Positions 50,109 to 59,377 are shown, numbered from the stretch's first letter. The stretch is DNA of 64,000 nucleotides from Streptomyces sp. NBC_01262 (GCF_036226365.1 NZ_CP108462.1:6728501-6792500), one strand, 5' to 3'. Program-made: numbers and translations. The notes: generated from the letters alone by a model not told the origin.

Positions 50109-51788
50109 ATGTTGGATACTCCACCTGCTACACGCTCCGCGCGCCGACGGCACGGCAAGTCGTGGGCGGCCAGGCTGAACACCGCGGAGGGGCTGCGCTC
50201 GCGTCAGCGGCAGCTGGCCGTCCTACCGACGGGCGCCGGGGTGCTGCTGATCGCCCTGGCCGGTTACCGGCTGCGTTCGGAGCCTGTCTGGTCTGGCCTG
50301 TGGTGGGTATGGGCTGCTGCTGCCGCCGGATGCGTTGTCGTACTGGGTGTGGCGTGGCGGATCGGCGATGCTACCGCCGTTGCGGTGCACCGGCAGCGGG
50401 TGGCTGCCGTCGAGGCCGTGGAAAGGCAGCGCGCGGCTGACGGGCAGGCCGTGGAACAGTGGGTCACTCGTCTGCGGTCGGCCCTGGCCGACGGTCTGAA
50501 AGACGTCCAGCGGACGCTGGATCAGCTGCAGCGCGGTGAGCAGGCTCAGGTGCGTGCGATGCCGTCTGCGCCGGTGGCCCGGCATGCCTTCGCCTTGCTG
50601 GAACACGATCTGCATGGGTTCGTGCGCGGGGTCCAGATGTCGGTGGCGGATGCCTCTGCTCAGCAGGAGAAGGCCGCGGTCCTCAGCATCGCCCGGCGGA
50701 TGCTGACCTTGCTCACGCAGATGCTGAAGGCGTTCGATGGGCTGGAGCGGGAGATGGAGGATCCCGAGGTCCTCGGTCCGGTGTTCCGGCTGGACCACAT
50801 GGCCACGCGGCTGCGTCGGCTGGCGGAGAGCATCTCGGTGGTGGGCGGCGCTGTTCCGCGGCGCTCCAGCAAGCCGACTCCGCTGTCGGACGTGATCAAC
50901 CATGCGATCGCCGAGGTCGAGCAGTACGGCCGTGTGCGGGTGGCCTCGCCCGTGGAGGGCGTCGTTGTGGGGCGGGCGGCGGCCGGGCTGATCCACCTGC
51001 TGGCCGAACTCATCGACAACGCCGCCAACTTCTCCGATACCAAGACGCAGGTTCTGATCCGGGTGGAGAAGACGGCCTCCGGGGTGGTCATTCAGATCGA
51101 TGACCGCGGGAAGCTCATGCCGGAAGAAACCTTCCAGCGGCTGAACAGTCTGCTGTCGGATCCGTCCCGTCATCACGCCGGGGAGCACCTGCGGGACGGG
51201 CGCATCGGGATGTGGGTGGTGGCCGAGTACGCCCGTCGGCTCCGCCTCCAGGTCCGGCTCCAAAGCAACTTCTACCTTTCCAACCAGGCCGAAGTCCGGG
51301 TGCCGATCGCTTTGTTCCACAGCTCGGCGACCGGGCAGGAGCAGGGCCTCCAGCCTGATCCCCGGACGCTCGTCCAGGCACCCGCCTCCGGTCTCTCCGG
51401 CGAGGGCCCGGCATCGGTGCATACGCTGCCCGGCGAAGCCGACCGCGCGGGGAATCCAGCCGGGCCGAGCGCCGCCAGGCCCGCCGCCGTGGGCGGCATG
51501 GGCACGCTGCCCGTACGCAGCAGCGCGGCGGGGCGGCCCGTACCAGGACCATCCACCAGCGGAGCGGGGGACGACTCCTCGCCCGGCGGGGCCCCTGCGC
51601 CACTGCCGGTCCGTGACACGACACGGTCCTACCTGGCAGCGGAGCTACAGGACACCACCGTCGCCCACCAGGAACCGGCCGCGCCGCCGGATCCGGGCCT
51701 GGTAGCCCGAGTCATTGCCGGGCAGCACCGCGCCGGCACGCAGGACGGCGGCGCTCCGGGGACCACCCCACCGCTCGGAACCGACTGA
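50109..51788 (+). CDS. cvnA: Conservon sensor kinase-like protein CvnA
   Basis: The 559-residue protein is the membrane sensor of a conservon. It has two membrane helices (LAVLPTGAGVLLIALAGYRL and WWVWAAAAAGCVVVLGVAW), a helical region (about residues 95-200), and an HATPase_c domain with N-box LLAELIDNAANFSD (about 300-313), DDRGKLMP and LRDGRIGMWVVAEYARR. Phospho-acceptor His cannot be picked out with confidence. A disordered Pro/Gly/Ala tail occupies about 400-559. ATG at 50109 has GAGG six bases upstream. Cvn proteins form a membrane heterocomplex resembling eukaryotic GPCR/G-protein modules. Confidence 0.88.
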   Translation: MLDTPPATRSARRRHGKSWAARLNTAEGLRSRQRQLAVLPTGAGVLLIALAGYRLRSEPVWSGLWWVWAAAAAGCVVVLGVAWRIGDATAVAVHRQRVAAVEAVERQRAADGQAVEQWVTRLRSALADGLKDVQRTLDQLQRGEQAQVRAMPSAPVARHAFALLEHDLHGFVRGVQMSVADASAQQEKAAVLSIARRMLTLLTQMLKAFDGLEREMEDPEVLGPVFRLDHMATRLRRLAESISVVGGAVPRRSSKPTPLSDVINHAIAEVEQYGRVRVASPVEGVVVGRAAAGLIHLLAELIDNAANFSDTKTQVLIRVEKTASGVVIQIDDRGKLMPEETFQRLNSLLSDPSRHHAGEHLRDGRIGMWVVAEYARRLRLQVRLQSNFYLSNQAEVRVPIALFHSSATGQEQGLQPDPRTLVQAPASGLSGEGPASVHTLPGEADRAGNPAGPSAARPAAVGGMGTLPVRSSAAGRPVPGPSTSGAGDDSSPGGAPAPLPVRDTTRSYLAAELQDTTVAHQEPAAPPDPGLVARVIAGQHRAGTQDGGAPGTTPPLGTD

Positions 51789-51814
51789 CCCCCCCCCACC
51801 TCTTGGAGCCTCGT

Positions 51815-52252
51815 ATGGAAACCACCGCTGCGAACCATGATCTGAGCTGGCTGCTGGACACCTTCGTCAAACAGACGACCGGCGCGGTCAGCGCGCTGGT
51901 GACGTCCCGTGACGGCATGCAAATAGCCAGCCACACCCTCCTCGACAAGCCCACGGAGGGCACCTCCGACAAGCTGAGCGCAGTCGCCAGCGGGATGCAC
52001 TCCCTTGCCTTGGGCGCGGTGCCCCTGCTCGGAGACTCCGGCGGCGTCCGTCAGATCATCGTGGAACTCGACAAGGGACACCTGTTCGTGATGGCCGCCG
52101 GGGCGGGCAGTCTGCTGTCCGTGCTGGTCGGGGCGGAATCCGACATCGAGCAGGTCTCGTACGAGATGTCGCTGCTGGTCAAACGCGTTCCGGGATATCT
52201 GTCCGTCGCGCCGCGGGCAGAGTCCGCAGCAGCCGGCGAGCCGGTCCAGTGA
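51815..52252 (+). CDS. cvnB: Roadblock/LC7-domain protein CvnB
   Basis: The 145-residue roadblock-fold protein shows LSWLLDTFVKQTTGAVSALVTSRDGMQIASHTL, the central ASGMHSLALGAVPLLG helix, and VRQIIVELDKGHLFVMAAGAGSLLSVLVG. CvnB proteins modulate the CvnD GTPase. ATG at 51815 has GGAG seven bases upstream; it follows cvnA by 26 bases and precedes cvnC by one. Confidence 0.92.
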   Translation: METTAANHDLSWLLDTFVKQTTGAVSALVTSRDGMQIASHTLLDKPTEGTSDKLSAVASGMHSLALGAVPLLGDSGGVRQIIVELDKGHLFVMAAGAGSLLSVLVGAESDIEQVSYEMSLLVKRVPGYLSVAPRAESAAAGEPVQ

Positions 52253-52253
52253 G

Positions 52254-52622
52254 GTGGCCGGTGACGACACCGCCTGGGTCCACGGCGACCTCGGCGCGGT
52301 GCGACCGTACGCCCTGGTCCACGGACGCGTCGCTCCCACCCACGAACTGGACCGGGCGTCCCTGGTCAAGGCCCGCATCAACCCGCCCACCGATGCCTTG
52401 CAGCCGCACTACGCCCAGGCGTTCGACCTGTGCCGCAGCGGGCCTCGCTCCGTCGCCGAACTCGCGGCACGCCTCGAACATCCCGTGCAGATCGTCAAGA
52501 TCTGGCTGTCCGACCTCCTCGACGACGGCTACCTGGCGGATGCAATGCCCGATGACTGCAGTTCGGCCGCCAGCGACCCACAGCTATTGGAGGAAGTCCT
52601 TGCCGGCCTACGCCGACTCTGA
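52254..52622 (+). CDS. cvnC: DUF742 protein CvnC
   Basis: The 122-residue DUF742 protein has VRPYALVHGRVAPTHELDRASLVKA, then the winged-HTH-like FDLCRSGPRSVAELAARLEHPVQIVKIWLSDLLDDGYL. It starts with GTG one base after cvnB and overlaps cvnD by 23 bases. CvnC is the usual third conservon subunit. Confidence 0.9.
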   Translation: MAGDDTAWVHGDLGAVRPYALVHGRVAPTHELDRASLVKARINPPTDALQPHYAQAFDLCRSGPRSVAELAARLEHPVQIVKIWLSDLLDDGYLADAMPDDCSSAASDPQLLEEVLAGLRRL

Positions 52623-53190
52623 CCTGACCATCCCGCTGAAGATCGTGATATCCGGCGGATTCGGCGTCGGCAAGACCACCTTTGTCGGCGCGGTGAGCGA
52701 GATCCAGCCGCTACGGACGGAGGAGACCCTCACCGCCGCCGGGATCGGCACGGACGACCTGACGGGCATCGCGTCCAAGACAGAGACCACCGTGGCCATG
52801 GACTTCGGCCGCATCACCCTGCCCCTTGCCACGTACCAGGCGATGCTGCTGTTGTTCGGCACCCCCGGCCAGGACCGCTTCTGGTTCATGTGGGACAGCC
52901 TGTCCCAGGGCGCGGTCGGCGCGGTCGTCCTGGCCGACACCCGCCGCCTTAACGACTGCTTCGCCGCCGTGGAGTACTTCGAACGCAGTCGGATGCCGTT
53001 CCTGGTCGCGCTCAACCGCTTCGACGGTGCCTACCCGTACACCGTGCAGGAAGTCCGCGCGGCCCTCGGACTGGCCTCGCACGTCCCGGTCATCGCCTGC
53101 GACGCCCGCGAGAACGTCTCAGCGCGCCAGGTCCTGATCACCCTGGTCCAGCATGCGCGCGAGCGTGCCCTGCTCATCCCCACTGCCTAA
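52600..53190 (+). CDS. cvnD: Conservon GTPase CvnD
   Basis: The 196-residue small GTPase-like protein has Walker A GGFGVGKTT (about residues 19-27), switch region GIASKTETTVAMDFGRI, G3 LFGTPGQDRFWFMWD (about 89-103), VVLADTRRLNDC, G4-like LVALNRFDG and G5-like VIACDAREN. The start is TTG at 52600, with GGAGG six bases upstream, inside cvnC; this gives the normal CvnD length. All GTPase motifs appear intact. Confidence 0.92.
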   Translation: MPAYADSDLTIPLKIVISGGFGVGKTTFVGAVSEIQPLRTEETLTAAGIGTDDLTGIASKTETTVAMDFGRITLPLATYQAMLLLFGTPGQDRFWFMWDSLSQGAVGAVVLADTRRLNDCFAAVEYFERSRMPFLVALNRFDGAYPYTVQEVRAALGLASHVPVIACDARENVSARQVLITLVQHARERALLIPTA

Positions 53191-53219
53191 TCGCCCGCCC
53201 TGTCGTCTTGGAGCCCACC

Positions 53220-53822
53220 ATGACCACCTTTGATGATGCGACCGGCCGTCATGACCGGATCCCGCAGGACCGTGAACTGGCCCGGCGCATGGCGCTGTTG
53301 CCGCACTTGGGGCTGAGCGAGGACAGGCCCGTTCCGCTGTTCGACGCCCTCGCGGAGAACCTGGCGAAGGAGGCCGCTGACCTGGTCGGCCAGCCCGCCG
53401 GGTTCTACGCCATGGTCAACATCATGAAGGACGGCTATCAGTTCTTCGCCGGGCTGTATGTCCCGTCCGGTCACGGCGGCGAGAGCCAGGCGTCTGCCCC
53501 CGAGGCTGCGCCGGCGGACCGGATCATGCCCCGCACCGGCGGATGGTGCGTGCACACCCTGGACCGCCGCAAGGCCCTTCCCCTCGACGACGTCTTCGAC
53601 TATCCGCGCTGGCTCGGCAACGACGCCGTCACCCAGCTCGGCGCCCGCACCTACCTGGGCACACCCCTGATCCACCAGCCCACCGACACCGCCATCGGCA
53701 CGTGCTGCCTCGTCGGCCAGGAGGTGACCAGGTGGAAACGCCAAGGCGTCAGCCTCCTCAAGCACTACGCCACCCAGGTCCTGGACAACGTCGCTGAACT
53801 GCCCCACCACAGCCCGCACTAG
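53220..53822 (+). CDS. GAF-domain protein of conservon
   Basis: The 200-residue protein is a single GAF domain: FDALAENLAKEAADLVGQPAGFYAMVNIMKDGYQFFAGLYVP, GGWCVHTLDRRKALPLDDVFDYPRWLGNDAVTQLGARTYLGTPL, AIGTCCLVGQEVTRWKRQGVSLLKHYATQVL. GGAG is six bases before the ATG at 53220. It lies 29 bases after cvnD, so the operon continues; it may sense a small ligand or redox state (Cys pairs in GTCCLV) for the CvnA-D complex. Confidence 0.8.
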   Translation: MTTFDDATGRHDRIPQDRELARRMALLPHLGLSEDRPVPLFDALAENLAKEAADLVGQPAGFYAMVNIMKDGYQFFAGLYVPSGHGGESQASAPEAAPADRIMPRTGGWCVHTLDRRKALPLDDVFDYPRWLGNDAVTQLGARTYLGTPLIHQPTDTAIGTCCLVGQEVTRWKRQGVSLLKHYATQVLDNVAELPHHSPH

Positions 53823-53878
53823 CGGCGACCACCGCCGCGCCGCCAAGCGTCCACCAGCCAGAGGGAGGCAACTCACCG

Positions 53879-55093
53879 ATGCCCACCGCCTACACGTACC
53901 TGACGGAGGACCACCTGCGCCTGCGCCGGCAGGCGCAGGACTTCGGCCGCGACGTGATCAACCCCTGCGTTCCGCGCATGGAAGCGGCAGGAACCCACAC
54001 CGACCTGGAACTGCCCCGCCAGATGGGCGCGCTGGGCTGGTGCGGACTGATCATCGGCCCCGAGTACGGCGGACAGGGCAAGGGCCACCTCGCCAAGAGC
54101 ATCCTGCTCTGCGAGACCTCCTACTTCAGCGGCGCCGCCGGAGGCATCCTGCAAGCCTCCTACATCCCGACCGTGGTGATCCTGTACCTGGGCAGCCAGG
54201 AGCAAAAACAGCTGTGGCTTCCCCAGATCGCCGCCGGGCTGTGGACGGCCATCGCGGTCACCGAGCCGGACAGCGGCAGTCACGTCCTGGGCATGGACGG
54301 CACCGCCCGCCGCAGGGGCAAGTACTGGATCATCAACGCCCGCAAGTGCTTCATCGGCAACTCCGGCGTGGCCGGACTGTTCGTCGTCGTCGTACGCACC
54401 GGCAAACGCGGTCAACCGCAGAGCCTGTCGGCCTTCCTGGTCGAAGCCGACCGGGACGGGATCGAGGTGAGCCAGCCGGACCTCGTCGGAATGCACGGCT
54501 TCACCGCCGGCGACGTGCGCCTGCGCGAGGTCCGCGTCCCCGCCACACACCTTCTCGGACGCGTCGGCGACGGCCTCGCCGCCGCATACACCGCCTCGGT
54601 CGTCTGCGGTCGCCCCAACCTCGCCGCCGTCGCCTGCGGCCTGCACCGCCGCCTCATGGCCGAGACCACCGCCTTCCTCGACAACCGCAGCCGCAACAAC
54701 AGAAAGCTGTCCGACAATCCCGTCGTCAGGAACCGCCTGGCCGACATGAAATCCCGCCTGATGGCCGCCGAACGACTGGCCTACGACGCCACGCACCTAC
54801 TGGACGAAGGCATTCCGTGCGACGCGGAACTCGTCAACTCCAAGCTGATCAACAACCAGGCGGCCGTCGCCTCCCTCCGAGACGCCAGCTCCCTCCACGG
54901 CGGCTACGCCACACGCACCGACCACCCCATCACCCGCCTCATGCGCGACGTCCAGCACGTCGAAGCCCCCGCCGGACCCGACGACATCCAGCGACTCCGG
55001 CTGAGCGAGGCAGCACTCGGAGCCGACCGCGTCCAGTGGTCCGCAGACTTCATCCGCCGCACCACCCGCCCCTCCGTGACCACCGCCGCCTGA
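53879..55093 (+). CDS. Acyl-CoA dehydrogenase-like flavoprotein
   Basis: The 404-residue protein has an acyl-CoA dehydrogenase fold: N-terminal helices, IIGPEYGGQGKGHLAKSI, FAD-contact AIAVTEPDSGSH and KYWIINARKCFIGNSGVAG, LVGMHGFTAGDVRLREVRVP, and a C-terminal domain with SSLHGGYATRTDHPITRLMRDVQHVEAPAGPDDIQRL. The last segment matches the R-D...E-G-T...I-Q-R block that carries the catalytic Glu in many members; here E is followed by A-P-A. It is the last gene of the extended conservon operon. The substrate is unknown. Confidence 0.85.
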   Translation: MPTAYTYLTEDHLRLRRQAQDFGRDVINPCVPRMEAAGTHTDLELPRQMGALGWCGLIIGPEYGGQGKGHLAKSILLCETSYFSGAAGGILQASYIPTVVILYLGSQEQKQLWLPQIAAGLWTAIAVTEPDSGSHVLGMDGTARRRGKYWIINARKCFIGNSGVAGLFVVVVRTGKRGQPQSLSAFLVEADRDGIEVSQPDLVGMHGFTAGDVRLREVRVPATHLLGRVGDGLAAAYTASVVCGRPNLAAVACGLHRRLMAETTAFLDNRSRNNRKLSDNPVVRNRLADMKSRLMAAERLAYDATHLLDEGIPCDAELVNSKLINNQAAVASLRDASSLHGGYATRTDHPITRLMRDVQHVEAPAGPDDIQRLRLSEAALGADRVQWSADFIRRTTRPSVTTAA

Positions 55094-55158
55094 CCGCCAA
55101 CTCTTCCGCCGCACGCCAAGGAGCAACGATGTTGCGACCGACACGCCCTCCCCCGTGA

Positions 55159-55287
55159 CCTCCAGCGACTTACATACCGCTGGAGATCAGGGCGGACCAG
55201 GACGTACGGGACGCGTCCGATCATGCCCCGCTGATCGCGAAGTTCCGCCCGTCCGAGCTGCATCGTGTCCTGGCACTCACCGCCTGA
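55159..55287 (+). pseudogene. Endonuclease/exonuclease/phosphatase C-terminal fragment
   Basis: An open stretch of 42 codons without a start reads ...DASDHAPLIAKFRPSELHRVLALTA and a stop. The S-D-H-x-P-L signature ends EEP-family proteins and parallels LSDHDAVHVKLSRRRLVESLT at the end of the intact gene 1.3 kb downstream. It seems to be a relic of a second copy. The rest of 55094-55333 holds only a nine-codon frame (ATG at 55128, with AAGGAG upstream). Confidence 0.45.
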
Positions 55288-55333
55288 ACGGCATGCACAC
55301 CCTTGACCATCCGGAAGGTACGCAAGCGCAGGA

Positions 55334-55666
55334 ATGTCCAAGCCGAACTTGCTTCGCGGGATACGCGATGGCCGCCTCCGCACGCTGGCCAAGGCCGCAA
55401 GGAAACAGGAATTCGAGCTCGGAGCAACCAGGCACGACCACTTGTACCGGCGGTGCGAGCAGTGCCAAGAACGGATCACCTTCTCGAAGACAGTCTCGGA
55501 AACCGATCGGGCCGCCTATCCACAGCTCCTGAACCGGCTCCGCAAACACAGCCTGCTCTACGAAGGCCGAGGAGGCGAGCACACCGCCGAGCCGACCAAC
55601 GGCAGCCACGACCAGTCGCCAGGTTCGAACGCCGCGACGATGCCCCGGACCCGGGCACATGGCTGA
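55334..55666 (+). CDS. Small hypothetical protein with CxxC
   Basis: The 110-residue protein has a basic N-terminal half (MSKPNLLRGIRDGRLRTLAKAARKQEFELGATRHDHLYRRCEQCQERITF) with one C-x-x-C pair, and a disordered C-terminus. The Arg/Lys-rich part might bind nucleic acid. The ribosome binding site is poor (AGGA directly against the ATG), so the gene is plausible, not certain. It lies 40 bases before the EEP-family gene. Confidence 0.45.
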   Translation: MSKPNLLRGIRDGRLRTLAKAARKQEFELGATRHDHLYRRCEQCQERITFSKTVSETDRAAYPQLLNRLRKHSLLYEGRGGEHTAEPTNGSHDQSPGSNAATMPRTRAHG

Positions 55667-55706
55667 CCGCACCAACCCCGCCACCACCTTAAGGAGGACT
55701 CCACTC

Positions 55707-56666
55707 ATGACCGTGGCGCCGCCCGAGACGATCAACCTGATCTGGGCCAACTTCGAAAATGAAGGCAAGGGCGACAAGAAGCTGTGGCGTGACTTCTACA
55801 CCCTCGTCCGTTCCCTCGAACCCCACCTGTTCGGCCGCGCCGAAATGCAAGGCGCGGCCAACAACGGCAAGGCCGGGCTGCTCGCGGCGGAGAAGGCGCT
55901 CACCCCGCCCGAGCAGCCGTTGCTGCGTCCGCGCGGCTGGCTCGGCCCGCCCGCCGTCAGCGACAACCGCACCGGGATCTTCACCCGTCCCGACGTGTTC
56001 GAGCCCGTCAACGAGTGGGAGCACGGGACCCCGTGGGGCATCCCGCCGACCAACCTGACAATCCGGCTGGTGCAGTACCCGGGCGACCCGGACTGCCGGC
56101 GGGAGATCTGCGTCGCCGCCGCCCACCACCACTACGCCTCCCCGCTGGCCCGCCGGCTCGAAGCCGACGAGCTGACCAAACTCGCCGACAAGCGGGACAT
56201 GCGCGACCGGACCAAGGACTGCCCCAACGGCCGGCCCCGCGAAGCCATCGTCTTCTACGACGCCAACAGCTATCCCGCAGACTCCCTCGACGGTGACCTT
56301 CAGCCGCCAGACCTCAGCAAGATCCCCGACCTGCGCCACCAGGTACACCGGATGGTCAAGGGCCCCGGCAGCACCTTCATCCCGGACTGCGAAAGCGACA
56401 GGACGCTGCGACGCGCGGGCATGGAGGACATCGCCCGTCACCTCGCGGTCACCAAGGAAGACGACCGCTATCTCGCCAGAACCACCGCCGGCTACCCGGA
56501 TCAGGGCGGGCCCGGCCGGATCGACCGCGTCCACGCCACGGACGGGATCCTCGCCGCCGTCGAGGACCTTGAAGTCATCGACTTGTCCGGGCTGTCGGAC
56601 CACGACGCCGTGCACGTGAAGCTCTCCCGCCGCCGGCTGGTGGAGAGCCTGACGCCCACCGGCTGA
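55707..56666 (+). CDS. Endonuclease/exonuclease/phosphatase-family protein
   Basis: The 319-residue EEP-fold protein has an N-terminal INLIWANFEN (the N of the core), EMQGAANNGKAG with Glu for metal binding, REICVAAAHHHYASP, VFYDANSYP (D-x-N), RIDRVHAT and the terminal GLSDHDAVHVKL with the catalytic Asp-His pair. Family members cut nucleic acids or phosphoesters. AAGGAGG lies upstream of the ATG. It is followed 70 bases on by the helicase gene, suggesting a nuclease-helicase pair. Confidence 0.8.
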   Translation: MTVAPPETINLIWANFENEGKGDKKLWRDFYTLVRSLEPHLFGRAEMQGAANNGKAGLLAAEKALTPPEQPLLRPRGWLGPPAVSDNRTGIFTRPDVFEPVNEWEHGTPWGIPPTNLTIRLVQYPGDPDCRREICVAAAHHHYASPLARRLEADELTKLADKRDMRDRTKDCPNGRPREAIVFYDANSYPADSLDGDLQPPDLSKIPDLRHQVHRMVKGPGSTFIPDCESDRTLRRAGMEDIARHLAVTKEDDRYLARTTAGYPDQGGPGRIDRVHATDGILAAVEDLEVIDLSGLSDHDAVHVKLSRRRLVESLTPTG

Positions 56667-56736
56667 CCGCCGGGCGGGAATCCCAGCGGCCAGCAATTCC
56701 CGGCGCACCCACTTACGACATTGAGGAACAACGGCA

Positions 56737-59088
56737 TTGCCGAACGCACTACTGACCCCAGGACTGTGGCCTCATCAAAGGGATGCGGTCAACGCGATCG
56801 TCGACGAGTTGGCTTGCGCCGAGCGGGTGACCGCGGTGCTGGCCTGCGGCACGGGCAAGACCCGTATCGCCGGGGAGACTGCCCGCCTGCTGGCCCCTGC
56901 CGAGCCGGTCCTGATCGTGGCGCCGTTCCTGGAACTCATCGCGCAGACCATCCGCGAGTGGCGCCAGGCGTTCGGGGATGCCGCGTTGGGCCGGATCATC
57001 GCGGTCTGCTCCGATCAGGACGTCGTGGACAGCCCGCCCGGCCTGAACGCCGAGTTGCAGGCCGAGCGTGCGCTGGTCACTTCCGACCCGGCACGGCTGG
57101 CCGACCTCGTCAGGGACGCACGCGGCCGGGTGACGGTGGCATGCACCTACCACAGCCTCGGTGTGATCACCGCAGCCCAGGACGACCACGGACTTGCGCC
57201 ATTTGCCCTGGCCATCGCAGACGAGGCTCACCGCACCGCCGGGTCGGCTGACAAACAGTGGGCCGCCATCCACGACAACGCGCGGATCAGCGCGCGGCGA
57301 CGCCTGAACCTCACCGCGACGCCCAAGATGATCACCCCGGGCGACCGCACGATCAGCATGCTGGACGAGAAAATCTACGGGAAGACCGCCTTCCGGCTGT
57401 CCTTCGCCACCGCGATCGAACTGGGCCTGCTCGCCGGATACCAGACGGTGGTCCCCGTCGTCACGGACGAGCAGGTACGCGCCGCCGCGGCTGCGGTCCG
57501 TGGCAATCCACAGTTCCTGCGGGTCGGCAACACCGCGCTGTCTCCCGCCATGCTCGCCACGCAGCTGGCGGTCCTGCGCGCCGCGCACACCCACGGTCTG
57601 CGCAGGATGATCACCTTCCACAACAAGGTGGCCAACGCCAAATGGTTCGCCGCCACCCTGCCGCACGCCGTGGCCCTGCTGGGGCCCGAGGAACGCCCGC
57701 AGCGGGTATGGGCCGGGCATGTGCACGGCGGACAGCCCCTCGCCCAGCGCCGCAAGGTCCTGGACCGGCTCCGTGCCGACGACGACAGCTTCACCGTTGT
57801 CAGCAACGCACGTGTCCTGGGCGAGGGCATCGACGTGCCGGCCGTGGACAGTGTGGCGTTCATCGACCCCCGCCGCTCCGCCATCGACACCGTGCAAGCA
57901 GTCGGCCGCGCCCTGCGCCTGGGCAAACGCAGCGGCCCCAAGACCGCCTCGATCCTGGTCCCGGTGCACCTCGGGCCCGGCCAGGACCCCGAGGCCGCCC
58001 TCGAGGCATCGGCCTACGCCCCCGTGTGGCAGGTCGTTCGGGGCCTGGCCGCCCACGACGACGACCTCGCCACACACTTGGCAGCTCAACGCCGCAGCCT
58101 CGGTCTCAGCGACAACTACCCGGAAGACTCACGGGAGCTGCCCGACTGGCTGCGCATCACGGGAGTCCCTGTCCCGCCCGGGTTCGCCGCCGCCATCACC
58201 GTACGGGCGATCCGCTCGACCACGGAAACCTGGAACGAATTCCTCGGCGGCGCCGCCGCCTTCAAGGCCGAACATGGACACCTGCTCATCCCGGACGCCT
58301 ACATCACCTCCACCGGTTTCCGGCTCGGCCAGCGCATGCGGCAGGAACGCCTCCGCTACAAGGACGGCATCCTGTACCCCGGACGCAAGGCTGCCCTCGA
58401 CGAGCTGGGAGCCGTCTGGGATGTCCTGGAGTACAAGCGGCAGCGCACCCTGGCCGGACTGCGCACCTTCAAGCAGGCACACGGGCACCTCCTGGTTCCC
58501 AGAGGCCATCTCGTCACCGGCGTCGATCCGTTCAATCTCGGCAGCGCGGTAAGCAATCTGCGCACCCGATACGCCGTCGGCCAACTCACGCCCGGCTATG
58601 TGGCAGAACTCAACGACCTGGGCATGGTGTGGAACAGCAACGACGAGTTCTGGGACCAGTTCACCGCCGACCTGACCACCTACCGGCAGACCTTCGGCAA
58701 CCTCGACGTCTCCTCGGACTACCTCACCCCCGACACCGAGCCCCGCAAGCTCGGCCAGCACATCCTGCGCGTGCGTCGCAGCCGTGAAAGCGGCCAACTC
58801 GACGACGACAAGATCGACTACCTGGACGGCATCGGCTTCGTCTGGAACTCCCTCGAATACCGCTACCAACTCCACCTCAAGGCCCTGCGCGCCTTCCGAG
58901 CCGAGCACGGGCACGTCGCAGTTCCCCAGAAATACATCACACCACCGCCCAACGAACTCAAGCTGGGCCACTGGCTGAGCAGACAGAAACAGGAGTTCCG
59001 CAAGGGCCTCACCACCAGCGCCCGCGCCAAGGAACTCACCGAACTGGGCGTTCCCTTGGCCGCCCCACACACCACCCGCCGGTCATGA
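56737..59088 (+). CDS. SF2 DEAD/DEAH helicase with four helicase-associated repeats
   Basis: The 783-residue protein has an SF2 core: Q-like LWPHQRDAV, Walker A LACGTGKTRIAG, DEAH box IADEAHRT, LNLTATPKM, HVHGGQP, RVLGEGIDVPAVDSV and motif VI QAVGRALRLGK. Four tandem helicase-associated (HA) domains follow, each with an F-x-A/T-E/F-H/G-G-H/N-L-V-P-like core (AEHGHLLIP, QAHGHLLVP, QTFGNLDVS, AEHGHVAVP) from about residue 490 on. The start is TTG at 56737 with GAGGA upstream. HA repeats are thought to bind nucleic acid. The cellular role is unknown; defence is possible given the adjacent EEP gene. Confidence 0.87.
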   Translation: MPNALLTPGLWPHQRDAVNAIVDELACAERVTAVLACGTGKTRIAGETARLLAPAEPVLIVAPFLELIAQTIREWRQAFGDAALGRIIAVCSDQDVVDSPPGLNAELQAERALVTSDPARLADLVRDARGRVTVACTYHSLGVITAAQDDHGLAPFALAIADEAHRTAGSADKQWAAIHDNARISARRRLNLTATPKMITPGDRTISMLDEKIYGKTAFRLSFATAIELGLLAGYQTVVPVVTDEQVRAAAAAVRGNPQFLRVGNTALSPAMLATQLAVLRAAHTHGLRRMITFHNKVANAKWFAATLPHAVALLGPEERPQRVWAGHVHGGQPLAQRRKVLDRLRADDDSFTVVSNARVLGEGIDVPAVDSVAFIDPRRSAIDTVQAVGRALRLGKRSGPKTASILVPVHLGPGQDPEAALEASAYAPVWQVVRGLAAHDDDLATHLAAQRRSLGLSDNYPEDSRELPDWLRITGVPVPPGFAAAITVRAIRSTTETWNEFLGGAAAFKAEHGHLLIPDAYITSTGFRLGQRMRQERLRYKDGILYPGRKAALDELGAVWDVLEYKRQRTLAGLRTFKQAHGHLLVPRGHLVTGVDPFNLGSAVSNLRTRYAVGQLTPGYVAELNDLGMVWNSNDEFWDQFTADLTTYRQTFGNLDVSSDYLTPDTEPRKLGQHILRVRRSRESGQLDDDKIDYLDGIGFVWNSLEYRYQLHLKALRAFRAEHGHVAVPQKYITPPPNELKLGHWLSRQKQEFRKGLTTSARAKELTELGVPLAAPHTTRRS

Positions 59089-59377
59089 GCGGCAGCAAGG
59101 CCAGCTCCCATCGGCGTCGTCGCGTGCCGGAGGCGGCCGAGTACCGACGGCACCGTGCTGCTGTACCCGCTGCTGGATTTCCGATCGCGGTTTGGGCCGG
59201 ACCCAGCGAATGCCTATGCCTTGGGCGCGAGCCTCGACGCCCTGCGCACCGGAGTCCTGCTCAGCACGCCACCCTGCGCGGGCACGCCAGAGCACCGCCG
59301 ACGGCCGCGTGGCGAGTTACGGCAGCACCAAAACACTTCCGATCATTCACTGTTCGATGCACTGGAAGGAGCTCTTG
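59089..59377 (+). other. Intergenic region upstream of lanthipeptide precursor
   Basis: The 289 bases contain a plus-strand frame from GTG 59155 with a protein-like start (LLYPLLDFRSRFGPDPANAY) that runs on through the precursor gene in another frame and has no ribosome binding site. I leave it unassigned. The precursor's promoter should lie here, but no consensus is evident. Confidence 0.4.

Noticed and set aside
55155-55532. 125-codon plus-strand frame
   Set aside because: It conflicts with the EEP relic frame and the small CxxC gene, has Pro/Ser/Arg-rich shadow composition and no ribosome binding site.
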